From: Vibrio azureus
GTDB taxonomy: Bacteria > Pseudomonadota > Gammaproteobacteria > Enterobacterales > Vibrionaceae
Reading direction: 5' to 3'
Length of the DNA stretch: 64,000 bases
Assembly (NCBI RefSeq): GCF_002849855.1
Contig: NZ_CP018616.1
Coordinates: forward strand, 62,001-126,000
This document shows, piece by piece, positions 8,404-19,233 of this stretch. The notes beneath the pieces were generated by a model. That model had not been told where the DNA came from and ran no database searches. It saw nothing but the letters and a program-made list of their open reading frames with translations. Within the stretch, counting starts at the first letter, position 1. Every line of letters starts with the position of its first letter. The position numbers and the translations under genes are program-made.

Positions 8404-9210
8404 ATGTCATTTTTGAAAAAAACACTGGCAAGTTTTGGGATTGGAAGTGCCAAAGTCGATTCTATCTTGCATCAAGATGTGCTGTACCCTGGACAGACTA
8501 TCGATGTGTCGATTCATGTCTATGGCGGAGCAACACAACAGCCGATTGATAACATCGAGCTCAAGTTGTGTTGTCGTTATATCGCGGAAGCGCCAGATGA
8601 TCGTGGTGCCCGCCATACCCAACGTTCACGCCGCATTGCTCAAACTCATGTTTTGGCACAATGGACATTGCCTTATGGTTTTACCATTCACCCTGGTGAA
8701 GACCGTGTGTTTGATATTACTTTAGAGGTGCCTTGGAATACACCCATCACCATTGGTGATGCTAAAGTTTGGTTAGAGACTGGACTGGATATTTCAATGG
8801 CGCTCGATCCCACAGATAAAGATATCCTGACCGTTCGCCCTGATCCTGTGATGGATGCGATATTGTCTGCGCTGGAATCTCAAGGACTTAGGATTCGTCA
8901 GGTGGAATGCGAAGAGGTAAAAGGTTTTGCGTTACCATTTGTTCAAGAATTTGAAATGGTGCCAGTCGACGGGCCATATCATGGTATGTGGCGAGAATTA
9001 GAGTTTGTTGCACATCGTGATGAAACGGCGCTTGGTTTGTGGTTCGAGGTGGATAGAGCACGCAATGGTCATCGAGGGATGCTAGCCAGTTTGCTCGGTG
9101 GTGGTAAGCTCAAACGCCAATTGAATATTCCTATCGGTACTAAGCCCGAACAAGCTGGATGCTTAGTGTTGGATTACTTAGCACAAACGATGGTGTATCA
9201 AGAAGCGTAG
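8404..9210 (+). CDS. Spo0M/SpoOM family protein (arrestin-like fold)
   Basis: This 268-residue protein is homologous to Bacillus sporulation-control protein Spo0M. That protein has an arrestin-like N-terminal domain and a small C-terminal domain, and is linked to cell-stage control. The N-terminal part (KKTLASFGIGSAKVDSIL, then beta-rich sequence to about residue 150) is typical. The organism does not sporulate, so the role is unknown. ATG at 8404 has a strong GGGAGG site at 8393-8398; the GTG at 8398 overlaps this site and is rejected. It is transcribed alone; trhA follows after 70 bases and might be co-transcribed. Confidence 0.82.
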   Translation: MSFLKKTLASFGIGSAKVDSILHQDVLYPGQTIDVSIHVYGGATQQPIDNIELKLCCRYIAEAPDDRGARHTQRSRRIAQTHVLAQWTLPYGFTIHPGEDRVFDITLEVPWNTPITIGDAKVWLETGLDISMALDPTDKDILTVRPDPVMDAILSALESQGLRIRQVECEEVKGFALPFVQEFEMVPVDGPYHGMWRELEFVAHRDETALGLWFEVDRARNGHRGMLASLLGGGKLKRQLNIPIGTKPEQAGCLVLDYLAQTMVYQEA

Positions 9211-9280
9211 TTTGGGCTTACACGTGTAAGCTAAGTGTGCCATACTAGGAAAATATCTAAACTATTAGTACAGGCGCCCC

Positions 9281-9946
9281 ATGTCTAAAAAACAGCAAGA
9301 GCAATACAGTTGGGGTGAAGAGTTGGCGAACACTCTCACCCATGGCTTTGGTATCATCTTCGGTATTGTCGGCTTAGTCTTATTGCTCAATAAAGCAATC
9401 GCTCATCAAGCAGACACATTGACCATCACCAGTATGGCCATCTATGGCTCCAGCATGATCGTGCTGTTTTTAGCATCGACGTTGTACCACGGTATCGCTT
9501 CTCCTAAAGCGAAACGTTGGTTAAAAACCTTTGATCATTGTGCCATTTATTTGTTGATAGCTGGCAGTTATACGCCGTTTCTTTTGGTCAGTCTGCGCAC
9601 CCCTTTAGCCATTGGGCTTATGACCACGATCTGGATTATTGCCTTGATTGGCATCATTATGAAAGTCGCGTTCGTTTATCGATTTGAAAAGCTCTCTCTT
9701 GCGACCTATCTGATTATGGGGTGGTTATCTTTGGTAGTGATTTACCAACTTGTCCTGCATATGGATAGCCAAGGTGTGATATTGCTTGCTTTAGGAGGGC
9801 TAGTCTATTCCATAGGGGTGATTTTCTATGTCGCCGAGCGAATACCTTTTAATCATGCAATTTGGCACGGCTTTGTACTAGCTGGCTGTATGTGCCATTT
9901 CTTTGCTATCTACTACTTTGTCGAGCCTGTCCAGAGCGTAGTTTAA
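9281..9946 (+). CDS. trhA: PAQR/hemolysin III family membrane protein TrhA
   Basis: This 221-residue protein has seven predicted transmembrane helices, of the hemolysin III branch of the PAQR superfamily. The conserved residues are ANTLTHGFG at the N terminus, S-x3-H (STLYHG) and the terminal histidines ([23 protein letters not shown]), which together bind zinc in PAQR proteins. E. coli TrhA (YqfA) affects membrane-lipid homeostasis and fluidity. The family's old name does not imply a toxin. It is convergent with the DUF3157 gene, separated by a palindromic repeat. Confidence 0.88.
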   Translation: MSKKQQEQYSWGEELANTLTHGFGIIFGIVGLVLLLNKAIAHQADTLTITSMAIYGSSMIVLFLASTLYHGIASPKAKRWLKTFDHCAIYLLIAGSYTPFLLVSLRTPLAIGLMTTIWIIALIGIIMKVAFVYRFEKLSLATYLIMGWLSLVVIYQLVLHMDSQGVILLALGGLVYSIGVIFYVAERIPFNHAIWHGFVLAGCMCHFFAIYYFVEPVQSVV

Positions 9947-9976
9947 GCTCGGAATAAGTTCGACTGGCGTAAATCT

Positions 9977-10007
9977 ATACCCAAGCACCTTGAAAGCACT
10001 TGGGTAT
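9977..10007. repeat. Vibrio-type intergenic palindrome, short copy
   Basis: The inverted arms ATACCCAAG (9977-9985) and CTTGGGTAT (9999-10007) form a perfect 9-bp stem. The same core arms recur at 43661-43719 and 54205-54281. The hairpin lies between convergent trhA and the DUF3157 gene, so it may also help end their transcripts. Confidence 0.7.
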
Positions 10008-10017
10008 GTTGTTGATT

Positions 10018-10593
10018 TTATCGAGTGGTGATATTAACGATTTGAGCAGACAGCTGATATTGCTGCGCTTCAGGGACATTAAGCACGATCGTTTTCCCTT
10101 GTTGGGCCTGTTTTGGTCGTAAGTAGGTCTCCGGAAGGCGCTTTATCGATTGCCAAATATCGACTTGCTGTTGCTGTAATTGATGGCCTGACATATCCAT
10201 AATGACCACCTCAATGGTGGCTAAAATCACCGCTTGATGGCCTTGGTTCGTTAACGACGTGGGGAGGTGTAATTGCCCTTCAGCGTAACTTGCTTTGCCT
10301 ATCAGTATCTCTAGCCCTGAATCGGACAATTGCATGGTTGATTTATCGCTGTTCAGTGTCACTACGCCGCTGGTCATGTTGGCAGTAGCAGGCTTAGTGA
10401 TGACAGGGATGTGCTCAATATCGACTTGATTTGTAGAAGAATCGGTGGCTGGTTGTGGTTTCGATGTATCGACATATTGCCAAGTAAAATCATTATGGAG
10501 TGTTATCTGACGCCCATCTTGAAGTGTCACAATTTCGCTGGCATTCGCGAGTGGTGTGATACTGAGTGCGGCAAGAGTCAGCCATGGTTTCAT
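10018..10593 (-). CDS. DUF3157 family exported protein
   Basis: This 191-residue protein has a signal peptide (MKPWLTLAALSITPLANA). The mature part begins with the EIVTLQDGRQITLHNDFTW pattern typical of DUF3157 proteins of vibrios and relatives. The rest is a beta-rich domain of unknown function, with no cysteines or catalytic motif seen. The start at 10593 follows an AAGGGG site; the frame open to 10701 overlaps trkH and lacks such a site. It lies 20 bases downstream of trkH, so it is probably in the same transcript. Confidence 0.75.
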   Translation of the reverse strand: MKPWLTLAALSITPLANASEIVTLQDGRQITLHNDFTWQYVDTSKPQPATDSSTNQVDIEHIPVITKPATANMTSGVVTLNSDKSTMQLSDSGLEILIGKASYAEGQLHLPTSLTNQGHQAVILATIEVVIMDMSGHQLQQQQVDIWQSIKRLPETYLRPKQAQQGKTIVLNVPEAQQYQLSAQIVNITTR

Positions 10594-10613
10594 TTTGTTC
10601 CCCTTGAAGTGAG

Positions 10614-12059
10614 TTAGCGGCGCCAAAATGCAGGAAAAAATAGGACAAGGATGGTCAAAATCTCCAAACGCCCCAGTAACATGCCAAAGCTCAGTAACCA
10701 TTTTGCTGCATCAGGTAGTGGGGCGAAATTTCCGGTTGGACCGATTACGCTGCCCATGCCTGGCCCAACATTGGCAACCGCGGTAATGGCGCCTGAAATA
10801 CTGGTAAAGGGATCTAAGCCGAGCGAACTTAAGCATCCAGCAATAAAAATGATGGTAATGAAAAACATCAATCCAAACGCAACCACAGAGCGCACGATAT
10901 CATCATTAACAGGACGATGGTTGTAGCGTTGTACAAAGACTCCAGACGGATGGATAAGCTTCATTATCTGTTTGTTTAGCAAGGTTTTAGCTATCTGGAA
11001 ACGGAAGATTTTGATCCCGCCAGATGTTGAACCAGAACAAGCGCCTGTCATCATTAAGAATGCGAACAGCGTCGTCGGTAACGCACCCCAAGCGGTAAAA
11101 TCTTCTAATCCAAATCCGGTTGTGGTGACAACAGAGACGATGTTGAACATCGAGACGCGCAAGGCATCCATGACGTCATAACCATCGCGTAATACTAACC
11201 AAGCCGAGATAATCGCGCTAAGAAACAAGAATAAATAGGTAAAACCGCGCACTTGAGCATCGGTGAACAATATTTTAATACTGCGTTTGCGAAGTGCAGC
11301 GATAAACAGTAGAAAAGGCAAACCACCAAGAAACATAAACAGAGTCGCTACCCAGTGAGAACCATGAGAAAAATGGTTCATTGAAGCATCTGAGGTTGAA
11401 TAACCGCCGGTTGAAAGCGTGGTAAAAGCGTGGTTGATGGCTTCAAACAAGGTCATGCCTGTCAGTAAGAACCCTCCAATGCAAAGGCCTGTCAACATCA
11501 GATAAACCAGAACGATGTTTTTCGCGACGGTCTTAGCTCTTGGACTGCTTTTATCGGACCAATCAGACGATTCAGTTTGGAATAACCGCATCCCACCGAC
11601 GTTGAGCATTGGCAAAATAGCCACCGCCATCACAATGAACCCGATACCTCCAAGCCACTGTAAGATGGAACGCCATAATAAGATGCTCGGCGCCATATTA
11701 TCTAGCCCACTGAGTACGGTTGACCCTGTGGTAGTGATGCCGGACATGGTTTCGAAGTAGGCGTCAGTAAAGCTGATATGGTTAATGAAAACAAACGGCA
11801 GGGCAGCAAAAACACTGGCGATTGTCCAGACGAAGCTGGTGATCAAGAACATATCTCGAACACCCAGTTTGAACTTGGCGGTTCGGCCAATGGTTAAACA
11901 AATAAAAGCCGCAATATGGGTGATCACGATGGCTTGGGCAAACTCCAAAAAACCGTCTGTGCCAGAAAAAAACGCCACCAAGGTCGGCACGTACATAAAA
12001 AGGGCCAGTTTGGATAAAACAAGCCCAATAACAAACAGTACGGGACGTAAGTTAACCAT
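10614..12059 (-). CDS. trkH: Trk potassium uptake channel subunit TrkH
   Basis: This 481-residue inner-membrane protein imports potassium and is gated by TrkA. It carries four P-loops of the TrkH/KtrB family, with filter glycines visible in TTTGSTVLSG, STGGYST, TTTGFG and NVGPGMG. The length matches E. coli TrkH (483). An AGGA site precedes ATG by seven bases. It is encoded nine bases downstream of its regulatory partner trkA, so co-expression is expected. All filter glycines appear intact. Confidence 0.95.
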   Translation of the reverse strand: MVNLRPVLFVIGLVLSKLALFMYVPTLVAFFSGTDGFLEFAQAIVITHIAAFICLTIGRTAKFKLGVRDMFLITSFVWTIASVFAALPFVFINHISFTDAYFETMSGITTTGSTVLSGLDNMAPSILLWRSILQWLGGIGFIVMAVAILPMLNVGGMRLFQTESSDWSDKSSPRAKTVAKNIVLVYLMLTGLCIGGFLLTGMTLFEAINHAFTTLSTGGYSTSDASMNHFSHGSHWVATLFMFLGGLPFLLFIAALRKRSIKILFTDAQVRGFTYLFLFLSAIISAWLVLRDGYDVMDALRVSMFNIVSVVTTTGFGLEDFTAWGALPTTLFAFLMMTGACSGSTSGGIKIFRFQIAKTLLNKQIMKLIHPSGVFVQRYNHRPVNDDIVRSVVAFGLMFFITIIFIAGCLSSLGLDPFTSISGAITAVANVGPGMGSVIGPTGNFAPLPDAAKWLLSFGMLLGRLEILTILVLFFPAFWRR

Positions 12060-12068
12060 AGCGAAGTC

Positions 12069-13445
12069 CTAAAGAAAAAATGGGCTTGGCTGGAACAGCG
12101 CTTCGACATCGGGTACGTACTTTTTATCGACTAAGAACATCACCACATGATCGTCTTGCTCGATTATCGTACGGTCATGAGCAATCAGTACTTCTTCACC
12201 GCGAACAATGGCTCCAATAGTGGTACCTGGCGGCAGTTTGATATCGGCAATGGCACGTCCAACAACTTTAGAGTTTGATTCATCACCGTGGGCTATCGCT
12301 TCAATGGCTTCAGCCGCCCCGCGACGTAAGGAAGAGACATTAACGATATCAGCACGACGAACGTGGGTTAATAGCGCGGAGATGGTTGCCTGCTGTGGGG
12401 AGATCGCCACATCAATCGCTCCTCCTTGGACTAAATCCACATAAGCACTGCGCTGAATGAGTACCATGACTTTTTTGGCGCCCATTCTTTTGGCTAGCAT
12501 GGCTGACATGATGTTGGTTTCGTCTTCGTTGGTCAGCGCGATGAAAACATCAACTTGATCGATGTTCTCTTCACTGAGTAGCTCTTGATCGGCAGCATCA
12601 CCACAAAAGACAATCGTATTGCTGAGTTCTTCGGAAAGTTGCTCGGCACGTTGATAGTTACGTTCGATCAGCTTAACGCTGTATGTTTGTTCTAAGCGTT
12701 TGGCTAAGCTGGCACCGATATTACCACCGCCGACGATCATGATTCTACGGTAGGGTTTTTCCAGTCGTTGTAGTTCACTCATGACTGAGCGAATGTGATT
12801 ACTGGCTGCGACAAAGAACACTTCATCATCGGCTTCAATAATTGTCGTGCCCTGTGGGCGAATTGGACGGCCCTGACGAAAAATGGCGGCCACACGGGTA
12901 TCAATGTGTGGCATGTGTTCGCGTAGGGCAGACAGAGCGTTACCAACGAGTGGTCCACCATAATAAGCTTTAACAGCCACAAGGCTGACTTTTTGCTCTG
13001 CAAAACTGACCACTTGTAGTGCACCTGGATATTGAATTAGGCGTTCAATATAGCTGGTGACAAGCTCTTCAGGCGCAATCAGGTGGTCGACAGGGATGGC
13101 ACCTGATTTGAACAGCGCTTCTTTTTCAGCGAGATATTCAGGCGAACGAATACGAGCGACACGATTGGGGGTGTTGAACAGCGTGAAGGCAACCTGACAA
13201 GCTGCCATGTTGGTTTCATCAGTATTGGTGACGGCGACCAGCATATCGGCATCTTGAGCACCTGCTTCATGGAGAACGTCGGGGTGGCTGGCATGGCCGT
13301 TAACAACGCGCAGGTCATATTTATCCTGTAACTCACGCAGTCGGTCGCTGCATTTGTCGACAATGGTGATGTCGTTATTTTCACCGACTAAGTTTTCTGC
13401 CAATGTGCCACCAACTTGACCAGCCCCAAGAATAATGATTTTCAT
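12069..13445 (-). CDS. trkA: Trk system potassium regulatory protein TrkA
   Basis: This 458-residue cytosolic ring-forming protein binds NAD(H) and nucleotides and gates TrkH. It is a tandem of two RCK units. The first Rossmann motif (GAGQVG) lies at the N terminus and the second (GGGNIG) near residue 240; each is followed by an RCK_C domain. The length equals E. coli TrkA. ATG at 13445 is chosen because homologues begin [10 protein letters not shown]; the ribosome site is weak. It sits 61 bases downstream of rsmB and directly upstream of trkH, as in many vibrios. Confidence 0.95.
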   Translation of the reverse strand: MKIIILGAGQVGGTLAENLVGENNDITIVDKCSDRLRELQDKYDLRVVNGHASHPDVLHEAGAQDADMLVAVTNTDETNMAACQVAFTLFNTPNRVARIRSPEYLAEKEALFKSGAIPVDHLIAPEELVTSYIERLIQYPGALQVVSFAEQKVSLVAVKAYYGGPLVGNALSALREHMPHIDTRVAAIFRQGRPIRPQGTTIIEADDEVFFVAASNHIRSVMSELQRLEKPYRRIMIVGGGNIGASLAKRLEQTYSVKLIERNYQRAEQLSEELSNTIVFCGDAADQELLSEENIDQVDVFIALTNEDETNIMSAMLAKRMGAKKVMVLIQRSAYVDLVQGGAIDVAISPQQATISALLTHVRRADIVNVSSLRRGAAEAIEAIAHGDESNSKVVGRAIADIKLPPGTTIGAIVRGEEVLIAHDRTIIEQDDHVVMFLVDKKYVPDVEALFQPSPFFL

Positions 13446-13506
13446 ACGCTTTACTCGTTCATTCATTGGGTGATAGCTTGGCTGCTTATCACCCTATATC
13501 GCTTAT

Positions 13507-14793
13507 TTACTCTGCGTGTTTTTTGGTTAGAACGGCATAGTAAAAACCGTCCATATCGTCTTCACCAGGCAGAATTTGTCGCCCCGGTTGCAGTGGGTCT
13601 GAGTCCACCAATTGTGCATCTGTGGTACGGTCCAAAAAGGCTTTAACTTGCTCGACATTTTCTTGAGGTGTGATTGAGCATGTCGCATACACCATGGTGC
13701 CACCAGGCTTAAGTTGTGCCCACATCGCATCAAAAATCTCACTTTGTAGCTCGGCCAAGGCGGTAATATCCTCAGCACGACGTAGCCACTTGATGTCAGG
13801 GTGACGACGAATGACGCCTGTCGCAGAACATGGTGCATCCAGCAAAATACGATCGAACTGTGCACCTTGCCACCAATCTTGAGGGTGGCGTGCATCCCCG
13901 CAGATAACTTTCGCCTGAAGATTAAGGCGTTGAAGATTATCATGTACCCGCTGCAAGCGAGTTTCATCACAGTCGATAGCCACGACTTTGGAGCCTGACG
14001 TTCGTTCTAAAATATGAGCCGTTTTCCCCCCAGGTGCCGCGCAGCAGTCTAAGATCAGCTCGCCGTCTTTTGGTGTGAGGTAATTCATCGATAGTTGGGC
14101 GGCCGCGTCTTGAACAGATACCCACCCTTGGTCAAAACCGGGCAGTTTCATGACATCACAGGGTGAAGCTAATTTTAGGGCGTCCATAGCTTGTGGGTGT
14201 ACTGTGCTATCAATGTTTTCATTTTTGAGCAGCGCTTGGTAGGCGTCACGACTGTGATGTTGATGATTGACGCGCAGCCACATCGGTGCTTTTTGATTGT
14301 TAGCATCAACAATCTTTTCCCATTGTTCAGGATAAGCTTGTTGAAGTAGTTTGAGCAGCCAGCTAGGGTGACCATATTTGCCTGCATTGTGGCTGACGGC
14401 CATTTGGTCGAGTTCTGCTTGATTACGTTGGTAATTACGCAAAACTGCGTTGATCAAGCCGCGTAAACGAGGGCCTTTGAGATCTTTGGTACCTTCTACT
14501 GTTTCACCGACTGCTGCATGGGCAGGAATACGCATAAAGCTGAGTTGGTAAATACCAATCAAAATTAAATGATGAAAAACTCGCTGCTTGCCTTTTAAGG
14601 GCTTATCCATCAGTTGGTTCGCAATGGTTTCCAGACGAGGAAGAAAGCGCAGCGCGCCATAGCACATTTCTTGCAGCAGGGCGTGGTCTCGGGAACGTAT
14701 TTTTTGTTGCGCCGCAGGTAGAGCGCTTGACAGAGAGTGGCCTTTATCAACCACAAGATACAGGACGTTAGCAGCCTCAGCGCGAACATTCAT
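13507..14793 (-). CDS. rsmB: 16S rRNA m5C967 methyltransferase RsmB
   Basis: This 428-residue enzyme uses S-adenosylmethionine to methylate C967 of 16S rRNA. An N-terminal NusB-like RNA-binding domain (about 1-140) precedes a class I methyltransferase domain. That domain has the SAM loop [12 protein letters not shown], the first catalytic-cysteine motif DAPCSATG and the nucleophile motif ATCS. The length matches E. coli RsmB (429). It follows fmt by 78 bases, which contain a small hairpin (14815-14832), so the two may be co-transcribed with partial termination. The fmt-rsmB-trkA order is the same as in E. coli. Confidence 0.95.
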   Translation of the reverse strand: MNVRAEAANVLYLVVDKGHSLSSALPAAQQKIRSRDHALLQEMCYGALRFLPRLETIANQLMDKPLKGKQRVFHHLILIGIYQLSFMRIPAHAAVGETVEGTKDLKGPRLRGLINAVLRNYQRNQAELDQMAVSHNAGKYGHPSWLLKLLQQAYPEQWEKIVDANNQKAPMWLRVNHQHHSRDAYQALLKNENIDSTVHPQAMDALKLASPCDVMKLPGFDQGWVSVQDAAAQLSMNYLTPKDGELILDCCAAPGGKTAHILERTSGSKVVAIDCDETRLQRVHDNLQRLNLQAKVICGDARHPQDWWQGAQFDRILLDAPCSATGVIRRHPDIKWLRRAEDITALAELQSEIFDAMWAQLKPGGTMVYATCSITPQENVEQVKAFLDRTTDAQLVDSDPLQPGRQILPGEDDMDGFYYAVLTKKHAE

Positions 14794-14871
14794 GATAGGT
14801 ACCTTAAAGTAAAGGAGGGCATCTCTGCCCTCTAAAAGTTCGAATAACTTGGGTTATACTCTTAATAATAG

Positions 14872-15819
14872 TTAAGTCAACTGAGTTCCAATTTCAAACC
14901 AAGCTGAGCGAGAATTAAGAATATCTTGTACTGGCATGGCTTTTTTACCGGGAACTTGCAGCTGTTCTAGTACTAAAGTGCCATTGCCTGTTGCGACATA
15001 AATACCGGTTTTATCTGCTTGCAGTATGGTTCCAGCGGGTTGGTCACTGCTTTGGTCAACAACACGGCTCTGCCAAACTTTGATGCTGTTATCTGCTGCC
15101 ATAAAGTGGCTCATTGGCCACGGGTTGAAAGCACGCACGCAGCGTTCTATGTGTTCAGCGTCGTCACTCCAGTTGATACGAGCTTCCTCTTTGCTTAGCT
15201 TTTGAGCGTAGTTAGCGAGTGCATCATCTTGTTTAACGGGTTTTGCTTTACCTGCAGCGATATCTGATAAACACTCGATCAAGGCGTTAGGGCCAAGCTG
15301 AGCTAACTTCTCGTACATTATTGCGCTGGTGTCGGTTGCTTCGATCGGCAAAGTGGCAATACTTAGCATGTCGCCAGTATCTAAACCAATGTCCATCTGC
15401 ATGATGGTAACCCCAGTTTCCTCATCACCGGCCCAAATTGAGCGCTGAATAGGTGCTGCGCCGCGCCAGCGAGGTAAGATGGAACCATGGACGTTAATAC
15501 AACCCAACTTTGGTGTGTCAAGGACGATCTGAGGTAAAAGTAATCCGTATGCCACCACTACCATGATGTCTGCATTGAGATCAGCAAGCTCTTGCTTTGC
15601 TTCATCAGACTTAAAATTTTGCGGTTGATACACGGGAATGTCGTGTTCAAGTGCGATGGTTTTCACTGGGCTGGCAGTAAGTTTTTTACCACGACCTGCA
15701 GGGCGATCGGGTTGGGTGTAAACCGCGATGACTTCATGCTCCGAAGACAACAACGCCGCCAAATGACGGGCGGCGAAATCCGGAGTACCTGCAAAGACAA
15801 TTCGTAATGATTGGCTCAA
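14872..15819 (-). CDS. fmt: methionyl-tRNA formyltransferase
   Basis: This 315-residue enzyme transfers a formyl group from 10-formyltetrahydrofolate to initiator Met-tRNA. The family motifs are [12 protein letters not shown] at the N terminus, the folate-site segment [14 protein letters not shown] with its catalytic Asn/His nearby (INVHGS), and the C-terminal tRNA-binding OB-like domain. It starts with TTG at 15819, supported by a GGAAG site six bases upstream. It is located 34 bases downstream of def, the deformylase acting on the same formyl group, a near-universal pairing. Confidence 0.95.
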   Translation of the reverse strand: MSQSLRIVFAGTPDFAARHLAALLSSEHEVIAVYTQPDRPAGRGKKLTASPVKTIALEHDIPVYQPQNFKSDEAKQELADLNADIMVVVAYGLLLPQIVLDTPKLGCINVHGSILPRWRGAAPIQRSIWAGDEETGVTIMQMDIGLDTGDMLSIATLPIEATDTSAIMYEKLAQLGPNALIECLSDIAAGKAKPVKQDDALANYAQKLSKEEARINWSDDAEHIERCVRAFNPWPMSHFMAADNSIKVWQSRVVDQSSDQPAGTILQADKTGIYVATGNGTLVLEQLQVPGKKAMPVQDILNSRSAWFEIGTQLT

Positions 15820-15853
15820 GGTAGACTTCCTTTTTATGTAGAGTTCGACGAGA

Positions 15854-16372
15854 TTAGGCGTTTTGCTGCTTCTCGTTGAAACGTTTTATTTTTGCTAGCT
15901 TATCTTGAATTCGCTTACGCTTTAATGGCGATAGGTAATCGACAAACAGTTTACCCATTAGGTGATCAAGTTCGTGTTGAACACAGATAGCGAGCAGATC
16001 GTCAGCGTCGAAAGTGTATTCTTTGCCATCACGATCTAAAGCTTTTACCGTTACTTCAGCGGCACGAGACACAAGCGCACGTGCCCCTGGTACTGACAGA
16101 CAACCTTCTTCAATGCCATCTTCCCCGCGCTTCTCTATGATTTCAGGGTTAATCAGCACCATTGGCTCATCACGTGTGTCTGAAATATCAATCACAACGA
16201 TACGTTTATGGATATCAACTTGGGTCGCTGCCAAGCCGATGCCTTCTTCGTCGTACATGGTTTCAATCATGTCATCGACAATCTTTTGAATTTCAGGAGT
16301 CACCGCATCGACGGGCTTTGCTACCGTACGCAGGCGATCATCTGGGAATGTTAATACTTGTAATACAGACAT
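15854..16372 (-). CDS. def: peptide deformylase
   Basis: This 172-residue metalloenzyme removes the N-formyl group from nascent proteins. All three motifs are intact: GIGLAATQ (near residue 43), EGCLSVP with the metal-binding Cys (near 90), and QHELDH with two metal-binding His and the catalytic Glu (near 132). ATG at 16372 follows GAGTGA and gives the usual N terminus MSVLQVL. It heads the minus-strand series def-fmt-rsmB-trkA-trkH and diverges from the LysM gene, so promoters for both directions should lie in 16373-16511. Confidence 0.96.
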   Translation of the reverse strand: MSVLQVLTFPDDRLRTVAKPVDAVTPEIQKIVDDMIETMYDEEGIGLAATQVDIHKRIVVIDISDTRDEPMVLINPEIIEKRGEDGIEEGCLSVPGARALVSRAAEVTVKALDRDGKEYTFDADDLLAICVQHELDHLMGKLFVDYLSPLKRKRIQDKLAKIKRFNEKQQNA

Positions 16373-16511
16373 ATTCACTCGAAAAAATTGAACTGTGCCG
16401 TAACAGCACAAACCTTGTTGGGTCAATTCTAGACATTTTATGACCTAAATGACAGCATCCTGAGACCAATTTCCATTTTGGTTATTAGTGGACAGACCAA
16501 GGAATAAGGTC

Positions 16512-17600
16512 ATGAATCTGATTTTTTGTCGTATGTGCTGCCTTTTTTTAGTGTTATGGGGCGGGGCTCATTCCAGAGCACATGCACAAGTTAATACACT
16601 AACAGTAAAAGAAAGTGCCCCGCAAATCTACACAGTGGTAAAGGGTGACACGTTATGGGATATCGCCCAATTTTATTTAGATAGTCCTTGGCTATGGCCT
16701 GAGTTGTGGCGTTTGAATCCCGCTGTAGATAATCCTCACTGGATCTACCCTGGCGATACTCTTTTATTACAGTGGGTGGATGGTCAACCCACATTGAGCC
16801 TCAAGCCAACCAAAAAACTCACGCCAAAAATGCGATTGAAAAATAAGGAAGCGTTATCCAGTGTCCGGGAGAGTGCGATACAGTCTTATTGGTCCTCAAA
16901 TCGTCTGTTAGAGAATAAGCGATTACTTCAAGCGGCAAAAGTCCTCGGTAACCGTCACGGACATCAATACTCAACTCGCCAAAATACGTTGTATATCAGC
17001 GGCCAACATACGCAAGCAAAATGGGGGATATACCGCCCGATTGCCGTTTATAGCCGAGATAAAACCAAGGATAAGGTCACGGCAGTACGCTTGATTGCTA
17101 AAGCAAAGTTAATCGAAAGCGGTCATGAATTTTCTGGATTAACGCTGACGTCACAAAGACAAGAAGTGACTTTAGATGATGTTGCTTTGCCTCTTGTTGA
17201 GTCAGAGCTAACACCTTCCGTGCTTACATTCCCTTTTTCTCCGGCTCCAAAGGGACTCTCTGCGCAAGTGTTAGGTAATATGACAGGAACTGCTCTGAGC
17301 GCCGCAGATAACATTGTCGTGCTCAATAAGGGCACTTTGGATGAATTACACCAAGGCAATGTATTAGAGCTAAGAGAGGCAGCTGTGCGAGGTTTTAGCC
17401 TAGGCACGAGCTTTGATAAACCGTCAGAAAAATCAGCTGAAAAGGTTACTTTGCCACCGATATCGGTAGGGGAGTTGGTTGTGATCCGTTCTTACCGTCA
17501 TTTTAGTCTTGCCATCATTGCACGCAGTACCAAACCAATCATAACTGGGGCCTTTGTTGTATCCCCTCTGAACAAGAGGCTGAGCATACATGAGTCTTGA
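16512..17600 (+). CDS. LysM peptidoglycan-binding domain protein
   Basis: This 362-residue exported protein has a signal peptide ending near residue 26 (GAHSRAHA). One LysM domain follows (YTVVKGDTLWDIAQFYLDSP to about residue 85), with the WLWPELWRLNP extension seen in this family. The remaining 270 residues are a conserved region of unknown function. LysM binds N-acetylglucosamine chains of peptidoglycan, so a periplasmic wall-associated role is inferred. ATG at 16512 has TAAGGT upstream. Its 3' end overlaps dprA by 11 bases, implying co-translation. The gene order def | LysM-dprA-smg is conserved in many gammaproteobacteria. Confidence 0.85.
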   Translation: MNLIFCRMCCLFLVLWGGAHSRAHAQVNTLTVKESAPQIYTVVKGDTLWDIAQFYLDSPWLWPELWRLNPAVDNPHWIYPGDTLLLQWVDGQPTLSLKPTKKLTPKMRLKNKEALSSVRESAIQSYWSSNRLLENKRLLQAAKVLGNRHGHQYSTRQNTLYISGQHTQAKWGIYRPIAVYSRDKTKDKVTAVRLIAKAKLIESGHEFSGLTLTSQRQEVTLDDVALPLVESELTPSVLTFPFSPAPKGLSAQVLGNMTGTALSAADNIVVLNKGTLDELHQGNVLELREAAVRGFSLGTSFDKPSEKSAEKVTLPPISVGELVVIRSYRHFSLAIIARSTKPIITGAFVVSPLNKRLSIHES

Positions 17601-18699
17601 AAATGAGCGCGAACTTGCTGCCTGGTTAAAACTCAGTTGCCTACCGGGTATCGGCGGCGTCACGTTAAGTAAGTTACTGAGTAAAGATACACCTGTGAAT
17701 ATTGTTCAATACTCACAGGAGCAGTTACGTCATTTAGGCCTGTCTTCAAAACAATTACAAGCTTGGCCCACTGTAGATAAAGAAGTTGAGGCCTGCTTAG
17801 ATTGGTGCTTCTCGTCCGAATTGCATCATATTGTTACTTTATCTGACCCGTTTTATCCGCCTCTTTTAAAGCAGACAGTTGCGCCTCCGCCTTTATTGTT
17901 TGTTAAAGGAGAGGTCGCCAGTTTGTCTTTACCGCAAATCGCTATGGTTGGCAGCCGAAATGCCAGTGTGGATGGTGTTCAACATGCTCGTTATTTTGCC
18001 GCTGACTTTGCGCAGCAAGCTTTGGTTGTTACCAGTGGTCTCGCATTAGGTATCGATGGGCATGCACATGATGGTGCATTGCAAGCGGGTGGAAAAACAA
18101 TCGCAGTGCTAGGGTCGGGCTTAGAGCATATTTACCCTGCTCGTCACCGAGGCCTTGCAGAGCGAATTACCGCAAGCGGTGCCTTAGTGTCAGAATTTCG
18201 GCCTAGCGCCAAACCTCGTGCGGAACACTTTCCTCGCCGTAATCGCATTATCAGCGGTTTGTCTCTCGGTGTATTAGTTGTGGAAGCGGCGGAAAAGAGT
18301 GGCTCTTTGATCACCGCGCGTTATGCCCTAGAGCAGAGTCGTGAAGTGTTTGCTTTGCCAGCATCGATTAATGCTCCAAACGCGAGTGGAGGCAATCAAT
18401 TGATTCGAAACGGTGCCTGTCTCGTACAAAATACTCAACATGTACTGAGTGAGCTCCAGTCTTTACTTAATTGGTCTGTTAACCAGAGTCAGGATTTATT
18501 TTCTGCATCAATTGATCAAGAAGAATTGCCATTTCCTGAACTGTTAGCTAACGTAGGAAATGAGGCTACACCAGTTGATATTCTTTCAAGCAGGACCAAT
18601 ATACCTGTGCAAGAGGTCATGATGCAGCTCCTGGAGCTTGAGCTTTCAGGGCATGTTGTTGCAGTTTCAGGTGGCTATATTCGAAAGAGGAGGGGCTAG
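17590..18699 (+). CDS. dprA: DNA processing protein DprA (Smf)
   Basis: This 369-residue protein binds incoming single-stranded DNA during natural transformation and loads RecA on it. An N-terminal helical domain is followed by the Rossmann-like DprA fold (about residues 70-290), with [37 protein letters not shown] and [12 protein letters not shown]. The DprA C-terminal winged-helix domain is also present. It overlaps the LysM gene and is followed after two bases by smg. Together with comM it supplies part of the competence DNA-handling set, but these genes alone do not prove competence. Confidence 0.95.
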   Translation: MSLENERELAAWLKLSCLPGIGGVTLSKLLSKDTPVNIVQYSQEQLRHLGLSSKQLQAWPTVDKEVEACLDWCFSSELHHIVTLSDPFYPPLLKQTVAPPPLLFVKGEVASLSLPQIAMVGSRNASVDGVQHARYFAADFAQQALVVTSGLALGIDGHAHDGALQAGGKTIAVLGSGLEHIYPARHRGLAERITASGALVSEFRPSAKPRAEHFPRRNRIISGLSLGVLVVEAAEKSGSLITARYALEQSREVFALPASINAPNASGGNQLIRNGACLVQNTQHVLSELQSLLNWSVNQSQDLFSASIDQEELPFPELLANVGNEATPVDILSSRTNIPVQEVMMQLLELELSGHVVAVSGGYIRKRRG

Positions 18700-18701
18700 C
18701 T

Positions 18702-19181
18702 ATGATGATGGATATACTTATGTATCTGTTCGAAACCTACATCCATAGCGATGCAGAGTTACAGGTTGAACAAGACGAATTAGAGGACGAACTACTTCGT
18801 GCAGGCTTTCACCAAAAAGACATCTATAAAGCCCTAGTTTGGTTGGAAGAGCTTGCAGCCTTACAGCAAAGTGATAAACATTCCGCAATTTCCGCTTGCA
18901 TCGCAGCGTCATCGACACGTGTTTATACTTCGACAGAAATGATGCGTTTAAATCTTGAATGTCGTGGCTTTCTGCTGTTTTTAGAGCAAATAAATGTTCT
19001 AACGACTGAGACGCGAGAAATGGTGGTGGATCGTGTAATGGGGTTAGAAACCAACGAGTTTGAGCTCGAAGACCTTAAATGGATCATTTTAATGGTGCTG
19101 TTTAATGTGCCGGGTAATGAAAATGCATATACGTTGATGGAAGAGCTACTTTACACCAAAGAGCAGGGTATTTTGCATTAA
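18702..19181 (+). CDS. smg: Smg family protein (DUF494)
   Basis: This 159-residue cytosolic acidic protein of unknown function is the usual neighbour of dprA. The N-terminal [17 protein letters not shown] segment matches E. coli Smg, whose length is 157. A GAGGGG site precedes three clustered ATG codons (18702, 18705, 18708), so the exact start is uncertain by up to two residues. It probably shares a transcript with the LysM gene and dprA. The sequence is mostly helical, with no catalytic motif visible. Confidence 0.92.
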   Translation: MMMDILMYLFETYIHSDAELQVEQDELEDELLRAGFHQKDIYKALVWLEELAALQQSDKHSAISACIAASSTRVYTSTEMMRLNLECRGFLLFLEQINVLTTETREMVVDRVMGLETNEFELEDLKWIILMVLFNVPGNENAYTLMEELLYTKEQGILH

Positions 19182-19233
19182 TATGTACTCAGCCTTTTAA
19201 AGTCATTCGACTATATCAGAATCAGTGGTAGTG

